Assembly (NCBI GenBank): GCA_030737835.1
Contig: JAUJYN010000017.1
Span: forward strand, 1,240,001 to 1,304,000
Reading direction: 5' to 3'
Length of the DNA stretch: 64,000 bases
Origin: Acorus gramineus
Taxonomy: Eukaryota > Streptophyta > Magnoliopsida > Acorales > Acoraceae
Positions 45,698-58,821 of the stretch are shown here, one piece after another (position 1 is the stretch's first letter; every line of letters starts with the position of its first letter). The translations under genes and the position numbers were made by a program. The notes below the pieces were generated by a model, which was not told the DNA's origin, searched no databases, and was given only the letters and a program-made list of their open reading frames with translations.

Positions 45698-46338
45698 TGT
45701 CACTCCCTAGGGCGGCCATCCCCGAGACGTGGCTATATATATAATATCAGTTATCAATACCTGAGGTCAACAAAGACTCCAACAACAACATACAAGGTGG
45801 CAAGGCAAAGATAAATGATAGCTCAACTGAAAATGCGAAAGTATAAAAATACCAATAAGTCTGTAAACCAAAACATTATTATAGACTCGAATACACAATC
45901 ACTATCCTGAGAGCCAAGTCTAGTTCAAATAAAATACAACCAGTGCAACACGCACGATTTACCAATACATACAACACTAAGACTGCTGACAGCCTCACAC
46001 TCGCCAATCGCCAGACGGGACGTTCCACGCACTCAAGACCACGCCATAGGGAAGCTCCAGCTCCACGCCCAACACCGCTCTTGTGGAAGAAACAATATGC
46101 GAGGGGTGAGCTACAAGCTCAGTGAGTGGATGAAAGCCAAACACCATCACACCAATTCAATACAAGGCAATTTCCTTTCAGGTAGAAACTCAAAGGATAA
46201 CAAGGTCACGCGGTGGTATGACCACATCTCACCCTCGTTCCCGAGGGAAACTCAAAGGACACTGGATAATAGTTTACAACTAGTCTAACAACTACAAGGT
46301 AGAGTAGACTACAATGCCTCAAGCGTTAGACATAACAT

Positions 46339-48164
46339 TGTAACGTTTCTGTATTTTTCAACATTATATATTGTTTTAAATATATAATGAAAATTTTAAC
46401 TAAAATTAAGTTATTTCATTTTTTTCAGTTTTGGTAGTGGGCTCAAATGGGTCCAATTTTATTTATAATTATAATAATTTTAAATTGATGTTAAAATACT
46501 TATTTTGTATTTTTTTCAGAGATCTTTATAGTCTCAATATACTTTGGTTGAAATTTGGTGAGATTCGGAGTTACGGGTAGAAAGTTATGATTTTTCAAAA
46601 ATTTCTGTGCAGTTTCTTATAATTCAAATATTTAGCTTCATGGCCAAGTTTGATGAATTTTAGAGATTAATAGGATCCCAAATGGATGTTTAATGAGTAT
46701 AATTTGACTTGTGGGTTTTGATTATTTTTTTGATCTCAGTGACTCAAATTGTATCTTAAATCGATAATTTGGTTTAGTGTGATCAAGTAATATTAACTGG
46801 ATATTATTGTTATTTGGATGTAAATTGATTGGATTGAGTTATTTGGATCATTGGAGTTATAGTGGAGCCTTAGTGGATCATTGGAGTTGTAGTTAATTAT
46901 TTGTCTAAATATTTATTCGATGATTGATCGATTATGTGGGCCTTATGAAATAAATGGATATTGATTATCGGATCATTGTGAGATATGAACACTTTAATAT
47001 TTATTTGGAGTTGGGATTTTTGTTAGGCCTTTAAGGTGAGTTGCAGATTATAAGTCTATTAGGTATGGGCTTTTGGGATTAATGGGCCTAGTGTTGTTGT
47101 AAGTTACTTGTCAGTTGTTTGGGTCATGATTGAATGATTTCTGATTTATTATTGCATAATTGTTATGCTAGGTTTTCCATGTGCGAGTGTGTGGTGTTCA
47201 TGCACGTGCATCGGTTTGTATTGGGAAGACTAGAGGTGAGTGGACTTGAGTCTCATATGTAGATTTCAAAGAATATATTATGTATCCATGCTAGGACCAT
47301 CTATTTTATGGAATATAACTGCTAGTTTTGATATAAAAATGTGAGCATGCTTTTGTTGATATATTTATCATGATATGATTGGTATGTTGAGATTGTGCAT
47401 GCTCTATTCTTTTGTGATTTTAAAGATATGATAGGTTATCAAATGCATTTATTCCGTCTAGGTGGCTCGGTCTTGGTGGCCAACATCTAGGTGGGCGTAC
47501 GTCTACGTGGCCAAGTCCGAGAACGTATGACCAAAGTCCTTTTGGCTATGTCTACGTGGCCATGCCTGTGAAAGGCCCCGCGAGCTAGGTGCTGCGAAGA
47601 CGGACATGCGTGTTCGTGGTGTTGCATGCATCATGTTGGATAGGATTGTGTGTGTGTATATATATTATTGCATGTCTTGGTGGCCCTTTGTATTTTTTAT
47701 CTCTTGGTATATTACATGTCTATGTGGACATTTTATGACTATTATATTTTGATTATAAATGTACTAACGGGATAATGATAGTCTATTCACTGAGCGTGTG
47801 GTTGCTCACCCCTCATTATTTCCCCTTTTCAGGTTAAGGGCTTAGATTGATGGATCTCGTGTAGTAGTGATCAAGATAATGATTTCCAGAGCACTAGACT
47901 TGTGTAGAAGGTGTTGGTCATTTCTTTGGCATGCAGAGGACCCATATGTATGATAGTGTGAATATATATAAAAATTCAATTGTTCCCGATGTATATTGAA
48001 TTTGTATTGGATTTTAGCCTTGACAATTGATGTATAAATATGGTGATGTTTTTCTTCTGTTCTTGGGAATAAAAAAAATACTAGTACTCTGAGAATTTGA
48101 GGAATTAAGTTAAGCAACCGGATTTCACGCTTCAAAATGGGGCCGTGGATTAGGGGGCATTTCA
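46339..48164 (+). mobile_element. L12: solo LTR of a different gypsy-like family (TSD AACAT)
   Basis: It starts TGTAACGTTTCTG and ends GGGGGCATTTCA; length 1826 bp, with perfect TSD AACAT (46334-46338 and 48165-48169). Most of it is AT-rich and unlike L1-L11. It has the same TTCAC-hairpin-CACCCCTC-pyrimidine-CAG block at about 47786-47832 (TGAGC-GTGTGGTT-GCTCA). A TCTACGTGGCCA motif is repeated near 47510-47570. Confidence 0.82.
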
Positions 48165-50536
48165 AACATAGTACAACAAGTCCTTCCGCTATGAGGTAGA
48201 GATGCACTACAATACCTCAAGCATTAGGGGTAACATACCCAGAGTATACTCGATGGGTATAAGAGTCACGTGACCACGTGACTCCCAACTCATCCTGACC
48301 CTAGCCCCCGGAGGGGTGACCCTAGGGACTTTTGGGATAAATCATTTTGCTCTACACCCTTCGTCACCCGGTAGTGTCACGCCCCAGGGCGGCCGTCCCC
48401 GGGACATGGCAAGTGTATATATGATATCAGTCTAAACAGGAGTTCAATAACATACTCACACAACAGCTATAAATGACATCACAGACAAAAGCAGGGCTGA
48501 CATGATATATATACAAATAGCGGAAGCTAAAAGACTGAATCTGTAATCCAAAAACATATTACAGACTCGATACATAATCAACTGTCCTGTGAGAGCCAAT
48601 ATATACAAAGACATCCAAATATAATACAACCGCGTGCCCAAGCACGGAATATAATACATACAATCAAAAGGGATGCTGATAGCCTCTGAAACTCGCGGGA
48701 CGTGGCGCTACTCCGCTACTGGTGAAATCCCTCGGGGAGCTCCTCCTCCAGATCCGACTCAGATGACACTGGAGAAAAATATTATGCGAGGGGTGAGCCA
48801 CACGCTCAGTGAACAGCACAACCCATGCATCACAGATATATTAACCACTAGATATCATTGACCACAATTTTATTATTCAAGCCACAAAATGGCAGGAACT
48901 ACACAAATCCAGTGGGTCGCTATCGCCAACCCACAACACCCTCACCCTTACCCCTCAGTAGGTGACAAAGGATATTGGGACTTACAATCTAGTGGGTCGC
49001 TACATCGCCGACCCACCACATCCCTCACCCTCACCCCTCAATATGGTGACATAGGATATTAGGACTGACTAGACTGATGGTCACCCTTGGTCCACCGATA
49101 GTCTCTCCCCACTCCATAGGCCGTTTGCCCACCCCCACATTCAGCACAGTCCGTCCCAAAAAAGGAGGTGCCTACTGATGGGAGCCCCTGCACGGGACAG
49201 CCTTTCCAACCCCGGGGTAGTCTCTACACGGATCCAACGAAGGGAACAGAATAGCCTATCCATCGCATATGATCCACTCGGATCCGCAGACAACATATCT
49301 CAACAACTCTAATGTCATGAATTCTTCAGAATTCCTCCAGGGCGCATAACCAAGATGCGAGGAACATATATATAATAATTATTAACAAGAGGTATAATAT
49401 TATTGGGACAAGAAACCTTGGGGAGGGCAGCATGAGGTCCCGATACAGGACATCCCGACAACCAAACAAGGAACACGGAGTACCCTAGCCCGGGTCTCAA
49501 TGTTGACCTCGCAAGGCCCCTCCCTATAATATTATCTAAGACATGCTAGCAATCAATTATATAAATTAAACTAGTAGGACGCATGCATAGGCCGAGGCTT
49601 CCTAGCATGAGAACAGGGTGACAGGATGCATGGCTCTTACACATATCCTAAGGGTGCAAGTCCCTAACATACAAAGTCTAGGGTAGCATGCATACTACAT
49701 TTTTATCATGCTTGCATGGATTACACATTATAACAAGTTAATATAAATCCATGGTGCCCCAGGGGAGGACGGTACACGCCCAAGTGCATATACGCCTCCC
49801 TACTGGGTTGGATTGTCCCACTCACCGATAGTCGGGTCGTCGCGCAACCGTTTGTCAAGATCTGCAAAATAGGGTAATCAATTCGGTGAGTAAAATACCC
49901 AAATAAATCTAAAAATACATTAAAATACACAATACTCAGACAAGCGTACATATGGCTTGTACGCATGCGAGCCCGAGCACTCTGACTGACTCCCGAACCC
50001 CCCGGGCAGCCGTACGCGCGGCCACCCGACCCAGGCGCACAGCCGCGCCCTAGCCTGCGCGGCCAGTCGCACGGCCGAGCCCAGCCCGCACGCCCGGACA
50101 CCCCGCCGAGCCTCCCGGGTGCACCGCGCGCCCACTGCACCCCAGCGCAGCAACCCGCGCACACACCCGCACGCCCTGCGCCCCAACGCCTCGCCCCGCG
50201 CGCACCCCGCATGCACCACCCGCTCGACCAGCCCCGGGTGCACCCACGCGCACTGCGCCCCAGCGCAGCGCCCCGCACGCGCACCCGCCCGCACTGCGCC
50301 CCAACACAGCGCCCGCACACCTGCCCGCTCACACTCCCCGCTCGCACCGACTGCTCGCCCAGCGCGCACTACGCCCCCCTGCGCAGCACCCGCACACCAC
50401 CGCTCGTCCACGCGCCCCTGCGCAGCGCTCCGCGCGCACGCCACGCACTGCGCCCAGCGCGCCCGACCGCACGCGCCCAGCGAGCCCGTCAGCACGCGCC
50501 CAGCGCGCCTGCCCCCAGCTCGCCCGCCTGTGCCTG

Positions 50537-53500
50537 TGTTGTGCCTGTGTCATTTGGAGCGCTCTGTTTGGAGATTTTGGGTACATAATTTTTTTTTGTA
50601 AGTTATGTATTTCCAATTTGCCATTTGGATTTGATTTGTAAAAATCCAAGATGAAGAGATTTAATTCTGATTTTGTTATGAGATGTCCAGTTTTGAGTTG
50701 GCTTTCGCACAGAGGTGGAATTAGATCAACTGGATTCTTGTAGTAAAAGTTATGGGTATTCTTCCAAGTGTACCCCGGGGATAGAAATTCTGGCAGCAGC
50801 CCTGTTCCATGTTTGGCTCTAAATTCGGAATAGCTGGAGAGGTTATTTGTTCATGTCATAAACATGAAAGTTGTAGATAATCTTCTTAGCTTTCCATCAG
50901 TTTTGGAATTGAGCCATTCGGAGCTGTATCGAGGAAGTTATGGCTGTTCCAGTGAAGCTTGCGCAGAATTTCTAGTCGGAGGGCGACTTAGTAAATTTTC
51001 CTTAAGATATTTGATAAATATCTCTCTCTCTCTCTCTCTCCCTCCCAATGTTGTCGACAACATTTCTGGTCCCTCTCTTTCTCTCTTTTCCTTGCCCACC
51101 AAGTGTTTGATGGAGGGCCTCAAAGAGGAGGAGAAGGTGGAGGAGGAAGTGGAGGTGGGTTGTGTTGTTGTTGCTTGTTTCTTCCCTTCTCTCAAGCTCT
51201 CTTTGCATGATCTCCCCCCCTGTTTTTGCTGCCATAGAGGGCTGAAGAGGAGGCTGAGTGGTGGTGGTGGTGGTGGTGGTTCCGGGTGGCGGCGTTTCGG
51301 TGCGCGAAGGGCCCCGAACCTCCCCCTTTCTTTTCCCTCCCAAGGTGAGCTCCTCCCCTCCTTTTCTTGGTTTTCTTGGCTTGAGGGGTTGGTTGGGAGG
51401 TCATGCATGTTGGGTAGGTGTGTTAGGGAGTGTGTGAGGGGTTGGGATGGGTGAAAATGAGGTTAGAGTGGGCTGGGCGCGAGCTGGGCACAGTCTGCGC
51501 GCGTGCGCGTGCAGGCGCGCGCGGGCGCGTGCGCGCAGGTGCTGGCGCGAGCGGGGGCGCCAGCGGGGGTGCGCGCGGGTGCGCGCGGGCGTGCGCGCGC
51601 GCGGGCAGGGCGCCTGGGCATGTGCCTGGGTGCTGGGCAGGGCACCTGGGCACTGCGCCTGGGTGCTAGGGCGCCTGGGCGCGGTGCTGGGGGCCAGTGC
51701 GTGCACGTGCTGGGGCGTGCGTGCAGTGCGCGTGCTGGGCTGGACGCGCGGTGCGCGCGGGGCGCGCGAGCGTGCGCGTGCGTGCGCAGTGCGTCGGGGC
51801 GCGCGGCAGTGCGCCGATGGTGCCGGGGTGTGTGCGTGCGTGCGCATCCGTGCGTGCGCGTGTGGGGGGCGCTGTGCGCGCAGGGCGAGCAGGCGGTGCG
51901 AGCGGGGAATGTGTGCGGGGCGCTGCGCTGGGGCGCAGTGCGTGCGGGTGCAGGCGCGGTGCGCGCGGGTGCACCCGGGGGCTGGACGCGCGGTGCGCGC
52001 GGGCGTGCGCGTGCGTGCGCCCGAGCGTGCGGCGTGTCCGGGCGTGCGGGCAGGGGCTCGGCCGTGCGTCTGGGCGTGCGGGCTGGGGCGCATCTATGCG
52101 CCTGGGTCGGGTGGCCGTGCGTACGGTTGCCCGGGGGTTCGGGAGTGAGTCGGGTGCTCGGGCTCGCGTGCGTACAGGCCGTATGTACGCTTGTCCGAGT
52201 GTTGAGTATTTTAGAGTATTTGTGGATTTATTTGTGTGTTTTACTCACCGTATTGATTGCCCTGTCTTGCAGATCTTGACGGACGGTCGCGCGACGACCC
52301 GACTTCCGGTGAGTGGGACGATCCAACCCAGTAGGGAGGCGTTACATGCACTTGGGCGTGTACCGTCCTCCCCTGGGGCACCATAGTAAATATTAACCTG
52401 TTTAATATGGAAACTATGTAAGCATGATAATCTGTAGTATGCATGCCACCCTAGATTGTATGCTAGGGACTTATACCCTTAGGACCCGTATAAGAACCAT
52501 GCACCCTGTTATCATGTTTCCATGCTAGGAAAGCCCCGACCGATGCATGTTCCCATTTAGTTTAATGTATTTAAATAAAATGCGAGCATGTGATTATTAG
52601 CCTGTCTTAGTGAATATTATAGGGGAGGGGCCTCGCGAGGACAGCGGTGAGACCCGGGCTAGGGTACTCCGTGTTCCTTGTTTGGTTGTCGGGATGTCCT
52701 ATATCGGGACCTCACGCTGCCCTCCCAAGGATTCTTTCCCCGTTAATATTCCACACTTGTTAGTGTATTATCTGTTCCCCGCATCTTGGTTATGCGCCCT
52801 GGAGGAATTCTGAGGAATTCATGACATCAGTAGAGTCTCCCTTCTCTGGATTAAAGGGCCTTGCGAAGTCAGCGTTGAGACCCGGGCTAGGGTACTCCGT
52901 GTTCCTTGTTTGGTTGTCGGGGTATCCTATATCGGGACCTCAAGGTGCCCTCCCAAGGTTTCTTTTCTTTAGTTAAGGAATTCAGCGGATCCGAGTGGAT
53001 CATATGCGATGGATAGGCTGTTCTGTTTCCCTTCGTTGGATCCGTGTAGAGACTGCCCCAGCGTGATAAGGCCGTCCCTTCCGAGGGCTCCCATCAGTAG
53101 GCGCCTCCCGATATTTGTGACGGACTGTGCTGAAGTTGTGGGTGAAGGCCAAGCGGCCTACGGAGTGGAGGAGAGACTATCGGTGGACCAAGGGTGACCA
53201 ACAGCCTAGTCAGTCCCAATATCCTATGTCACCCGTTGTAGGGTGAGGGTGAGGGTGTAGTGGGTTGGCGATGAGCAACCCGCTGGATTTGTCTATCGAT
53301 GATTGTCAGTCCCAATATCCTATGTCACTCCTGTTGAGGGGTGAGGGTGAGGGTGTAGTAGGTTGGCGATAGCGACTTGCTGGATTGGTGTAGTTAGTCC
53401 CAATATCCTATGTCACCCATTGAAGGGTGAGGGTGAGGGTGTAGTGGGTTGGCGATGAGCGACCCACTGGTTTGTAGAGTTGTTGCCATTTTGTGGCTTT

Positions 53501-54002
53501 TAGTGATCAGATTGTGGAATAATATCTGGTTGTGGTTAATATCGCTGTGATGCATGGGTTGTGCTATTCACTGAGCGTGTGGCTCACCCCTCGCATAATT
53601 ATTATTCTCCAGTATTATCTGAGCCGGACTTGAAGGAGGAGCTCCCCGAGGGATTTCATCAGTAGCGGAGTAGCGCTACGTCCCGCGAGTGCCAGAGGCT
53701 ATCAGCACCCCTTTTTTTATTGTATGTATTATATTCCGTGCTTGGGCACGCAGTTGTATTTTATTTGGATGTCTTTGTATATATTGGCTCTCACAGGACA
53801 GATGATTGTGTATCGAGTCTGTAGTATGTTTTAATTACAGATTCAGTCTTTCGCTTCCGCATTTGGTGTATATATCATGTCAGCCTCTTTGTTGTCTGTG
53901 TGTCATTCTAGTTGCTTGTTTATGGTATATTATTGACCTCCTGTGTAGATTCTGATATTATATATACACTTGCCGCGTCCCGGGGACGCCCGGGGCGTGA
54001 CA
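50537..54002 (+). mobile_element. L14: solo LTR with a subfamily B 5' part and subfamily A 3' part (TSD GCCTG)
   Basis: It starts TGTTGTGCCTGTGTCATTTG like subfamily B and ends GCCCGGGGCGTGACA like subfamily A; length 3466 bp. TSD GCCTG is perfect (50532-50536 and 54003-54007). The part from the mini-exon (52273-52308) on matches L9/L10/L13. It holds two ~110-bp GGGACCTC modules and three tandem G-rich modules (53225-53465). Confidence 0.9.
53220..53470 (+). repeat. Three tandem G-rich modules in L14
   Basis: Units of about 100 bp each contain CCTATGTCAC, GGGTGAGGGTGAGGGTG and GGTTGGCGAT. L9 and L10 carry two, L13 carries two on the other strand, and most other copies carry one. Confidence 0.8.
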
Positions 54003-56004
54003 GCCTGCCTGCCTGCGAGCGCCATTGCCCGCATGCGCCTGAACCGAGCTCCACCCGCGCGCACGCCCACGCGCACGCCCACGCTGCCCTGCCTGCATGC
54101 CCGACAGCGCCCAGCCCTGCGCCTGCCTGCGTTGCCCTGCCTGCCTGCCAGCCTACCCGGGACAGCCCACCACCCTGCCCGAGCCACCCTACCACCTCTC
54201 ACTGGCCACCAATGGCCTCTAACCGCCTCCGACCGCCACCAACGGCCACCCACAGCCACCCACAGCCACCCCAACTCAAAAACATCCTCCTAACAAGCAT
54301 CTAAACAAGAAAGGAAGGAAAGAAAGCCTTACCCAAGGAAGGAAATGAAGGGAAGGGGAGTTCGGTTGCTCTCCGCGCACCGAAACACTTCTTCAAGGAC
54401 CACCACCACCCCGACTTCTCCCAGCCCTCAAACCAGCTGAAAACAGGGGAGAAAAGAGGGCGTTAGAGGGGGTCAAACTCGTCGGAACTCGAATCCGAGA
54501 CCACCGGTGGATAGATCGGGATGAGATCTAACCTTTCTCTTCTTTGTGTTTTTTTATTCTAACCTCTCTAGCTAGGTCAAAATCAAGAAAAAGTGAGAGG
54601 GGGAGAGAGAAAACTAAATGGAGAAGAAGATGAATAGTGGGGGAGATATTTTAGCTCTCATTTATATATAATCCCTCACTTAGATTAGGGTTAAGAGTTG
54701 ATTAATTAGGTTTAAGTGAGGATTAGGTGGGTTAAAGTGGGTTTTGACTTGGGTCAACCCAACCACAAATAAAAACAAAATGGGTTGACCAAGTCATGGG
54801 CCCACTTTGACCAAGTCAACTCTCCCAATGACTTCTCGCTCGGTCAAAACCTGGATACGCCCCGGAACTGCAAAATTCTGAGACGTTATAGGAATTCGAC
54901 GAAACTTTCGCGAGTGGCTTGGAATGTCACCAGGACACATAATATGCAGTTAGATTTTCAATCGGGGTCCTCAAACTCAGGACGATAGCTAACAGTCCGA
55001 GATTTTAGCGGTTCCGATCGAAAAACGAAAAAAATCAAAAAACTGCTAGAATGTCCCAACGGTTACCAGAAGGTTAAAAGTGACACATATATAACAGGTA
55101 GCCCTCTACCGGGTAGCCTCATCCTAATATACTCCCATGATCAGTACATCTGTCAAACGCATCGGTAGTACCTACAAGTGGGAGCCCTCTGTCAGGACAT
55201 ATTCAATGTGGATCCGATGAAGGGGAGAATGATTCCATGCTCACAATGCAAACCATATAGGTCGACTACTCTCGATAGTCATATACCGATGATATCGAAT
55301 ACGTTTGAACTCCCACGCAGATGCATCGCTCGAACACGAGGAGTTACCTCTACTCTCATGCAGAAATAAGCCCAAGGCATGACCCGATAGGTGGTTCACA
55401 CACGCGCATAGTACGGGTAAGCCTAGCTTAAACATCATAACCACCGGCTCGAAACACCGATACAACATCGAATTCTCCTGAATTCCAACAAATGCATCAC
55501 ATGGATGCAGAGAGGCGATTACATCGCTTGCGCTCTAACTAACTAAGGTACAACCCGACAACGGGTCATACCCACGCCTAGCACAGGTAGGCACGATTAG
55601 TCTAACATGCGCAATTATAATAGGAGAATTCTATCGTAGTTATATACATGGTCGACATGCACGATAACATAATAATTGACTATAGGGGTCCTCCTAACAT
55701 GAATACACATCATAAACAACATATCATTCAACATACATATAAAGCATGGCCTAGCTACACATGCATACAAGGGCATTAATCATGCAAACACGCAATATAC
55801 AACCTAACATGCGTTGGATATCACCAACCTAAAAGGGAAGGGTTAAGCGCGATCTCGCGCACCAACAGGAGCATGCCGATAATCCCAAGCAAACTTGAGT
55901 CAAGTAGGAACCACATCTACTTACTCAGTTCACGCAAAGAGGGAGGGTGAGAGAGAGGGAAGACCTCATCATCTCCAGAAGCTGGTCATAGCTTTGCCCC
56001 AAAC

Positions 56005-58720
56005 TGTTATATATGTGTCACTTTTAGCCTTCTGGTCACCATTGGAGCATTCTGACAGTTTTTCAACTTTTTCTTTTTTCGATCGGAACCGCTAAAATTT
56101 TAGACTTTTAGCCATCATCATGAGTTTGAGAACTCCGATTGAAAATCTAACTGCACATTATGTGTCCTGGTGCCATTTCAAGCCACTCACGAAAATTTCA
56201 TCGAATTCCGGTAACGTTTCAGAATTTCACAATTCTGAATCGTATCCGGGTTTTGACCAAGCGAAAAGTCATTGGGAGACTTGACCAAGTCAAAGATGAC
56301 TTTGACCAAGTCAAGTTTGACCATTGACTTGGTCAAATCTCTTTGTTTGTTTGTGTGGTTGAGTTGACCATAGTCAAAGCTCACCAAAAATACCCTAAGT
56401 GCCCTAATGTGAGTGTGTGAGTGGCTAAGTGTGTGTGTGTGAGCCTAAATGATGTCCACGCCCACCAATAGTTCTTCTTCTTTCTCTTCCTCTCTTTCTC
56501 ACACACAAACCTCATCTCTTCTTCCTTTGTTTCCTCCTTTTGAGCTAGTAGGAGTGGAAGAAAAGAAAAGCCATAGAAGGGAAAAAGGAAGGTGAGGGTT
56601 GGATCTATCTTCCTATGGTCTTGTTTTTGCTTTCCCCTTTGTTTACCTCCTCTCTTAGCTCCCTTTTCTCCTCTGTTTTTCAGCCTTGCTAGGGCTGAGA
56701 AGAGGCTTGGTGGTGGTGGCTTTGGTGGTGGTGATTCGGTGCGCGAAGGGCACCCGGTTTCATCCCTTTGTTCTTCCTCCCTTGGGTGAGTCCTTCTCCT
56801 CCCATTTCCTTGTTTAGATGCATGATTAGGGTGTGTATTTTGGTGTGCATGGTATGCATGTGTGATGGGGGTGTGGGAGGGCTGAGGAAGGAGGTGGGAA
56901 GGACTCGGGCGCGCGTGCGGGGTCATCCGCGCGCGTGCGCGCGAGTCTGCGCGCGCAGGCAGTGCAGGCGCGCGCAGTCGGGCGCGCTGGGGGCATGCGC
57001 GCGGTGTGCTGCGCGGGGAGCACAGTGCGCACGGTGCACAGGGGTGTGCGCGCGGGGGTGCGCGCGGGGTGCTACGCAGGGGCGCAGTACGCGCGGGTAG
57101 ATGCAAGGCTGGACGCGCGGTGCGCACGCAGCAGCGTGTCTGGGCGCGCGGGCAGGGGTGCGGCAGCGCGTCTGGGCACGCGGGCGGGGGCGCGGCAGTG
57201 CGCCCGGGGCGCGGGCGTGCGTGCGTGCGTGCGCACCCGTGCGTGTGCGTGCGGGTGGCCGTGCGCATGGCTGCCGTGGGTGCGGGAGGATGTCGGGGCA
57301 CTCGGACTCGCGTGCGTGCGGGCCCGTATGCATGCTTGTCTGAGTGTTGGATATTTTTAGCGTATTTCTTATGTATTTGTGTAATTACTCACCATTTTGA
57401 TTACCCATGTCTTGCAGATCTTGACGGGCGGTCACGCGACGACCCGGGTGTTGGTGAGTGGGACAATCCAACCCAGTAGGGAGGCGTTCGATGCACGTAG
57501 GCGTGCATTGCCCTCCCCTGGGGCACCATAGTTGCATATTAGCTAGTATTAAATGTAAACTATGCTTTGCATGAATATTATGTTGTATCCATGCCACCTA
57601 GACTTGCATGCTAGGGATATGCACCCGTATACTGATTAATATGATGTATCCATGCCTCCTTAGATTTGTATGCTAGGGATATGCACCTTTACATCATATA
57701 TAGAGGCCTATGCATGCCTAGACACTTTGCCCCGATTTGTGCATGTTCCCACCTAGTTTAATTTAATTAAATCAAATGTGAGCATGCCTTAGAGAATATT
57801 ATAACCTCCATGTTATAATATATGTCTCCCTGCATCTTAGCTATGCGCCCTGGAGGAATTCTTGTGAATTCATGACATTATTTTAGCGTTACCATCGGTG
57901 TCGACGGATCCATGAGGATCATATCCGCGTGAGTAGGCTGTCTTCTCCTTATGGTTGGGATCCGAGGTAGGAACTCCCCGGCGTTAGCTGGCCTGACAGA
58001 GGGCTACCATCTGTAGGTGCCTCCGATGCGTTCGGACTGTGCTGATCGTGGGAGTATACCAGGTGGAGGCTACGAGGGTGGGAGAGGCTACCCGGTGGGG
58101 CCAGGGGTGGAAAGCGGTCTAGTATGCCCCAAGAGGCCCATGTCACCCCTCGGAAAGGGTGAGGGTGAGGGGAGGGAAAGTGGGTTGGCGATGAGACGAC
58201 CCACTAGAATGTGTAGTTGCTTTCGTGTTAGGGGCTATGATTATTTGAAGTTAATATGAATTGTGATGCATGGGTTGTGCTATTCACTGAGCGTGTGGCT
58301 CACCCCTCGCATATATTTTTCTCCAGTGATATCTGAGTCGGATCTGAAGGAGGAGCTCCCCGAGGCACATCAGCAGTAGTGGAGCAGCGTCACGTTCTGC
58401 GAGTGAGAGGCCATCAGCATCCCCCTTTGATTGTATGTATTGTATTCCGTGCTTGGGCACATGTTTGTATTGTATTTGGATGTCGTTGTATATATTGGTT
58501 CTCACAGGACATTTGATTATGTATCGGGTCTGTAATATGTCTTAGAATTACAGACTCAGTCTTTTAGCTTCTGCTATTTGTATATATTATGTCAGCCACC
58601 TTTCTGTCTGTGTTGTCATTTTTGATGTTGTATAGAGTATTTTATTGATCTCCTGTATAGACAGCTGATATCATATATACCATTGCCGCATCTCGGGGAC
58701 GGCCGCCCTGGGGCGTGACA
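56005..58720 (+). mobile_element. L15: solo LTR, subfamily A (TSD CAAAC)
   Basis: It starts TGTTATATATGTGTCAC and ends GGGGCGTGACA; length 2716 bp; TSD CAAAC is perfect (56000-56004 and 58721-58725). Predicted intron 1 is 56592-56683 and the mini-exon 57418-57453. It carries the ~55-bp duplication seen in L8. Confidence 0.94.
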
Positions 58721-58821
58721 CAAACAAGATGGGCGCAACAACTATACCACGCCCTCAAGTCTTATGTCAAAGGAATATTATGCATGTACCCAATTATTAA
58801 CCAAAGCTTAATCAAGCTAGG

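Larger units (their letters stand above)
48375..55096 (-). mobile_element. L13: solo LTR, subfamily A, split by L14 (TSD GGTAG)
   Basis: The LTR parts are 48375-50536 and 54003-55096. Ends are TGTCACGCCCCAGGGC and CACATATATAACA on the plus strand, with perfect TSD GGTAG (48370-48374 and 55097-55101). The mini-exon is at 49826-49861. It has two CACCCTCACCC modules near 48935-49035 and one ~110-bp module near 49402-49525. Confidence 0.92.

Noticed and set aside
53230..53450. Telomere-like repeats (GGGTGA units)
   Set aside because: Only two or three units occur per module and they differ from the plant telomere unit TTTAGGG; they recur at the same place in every LTR.
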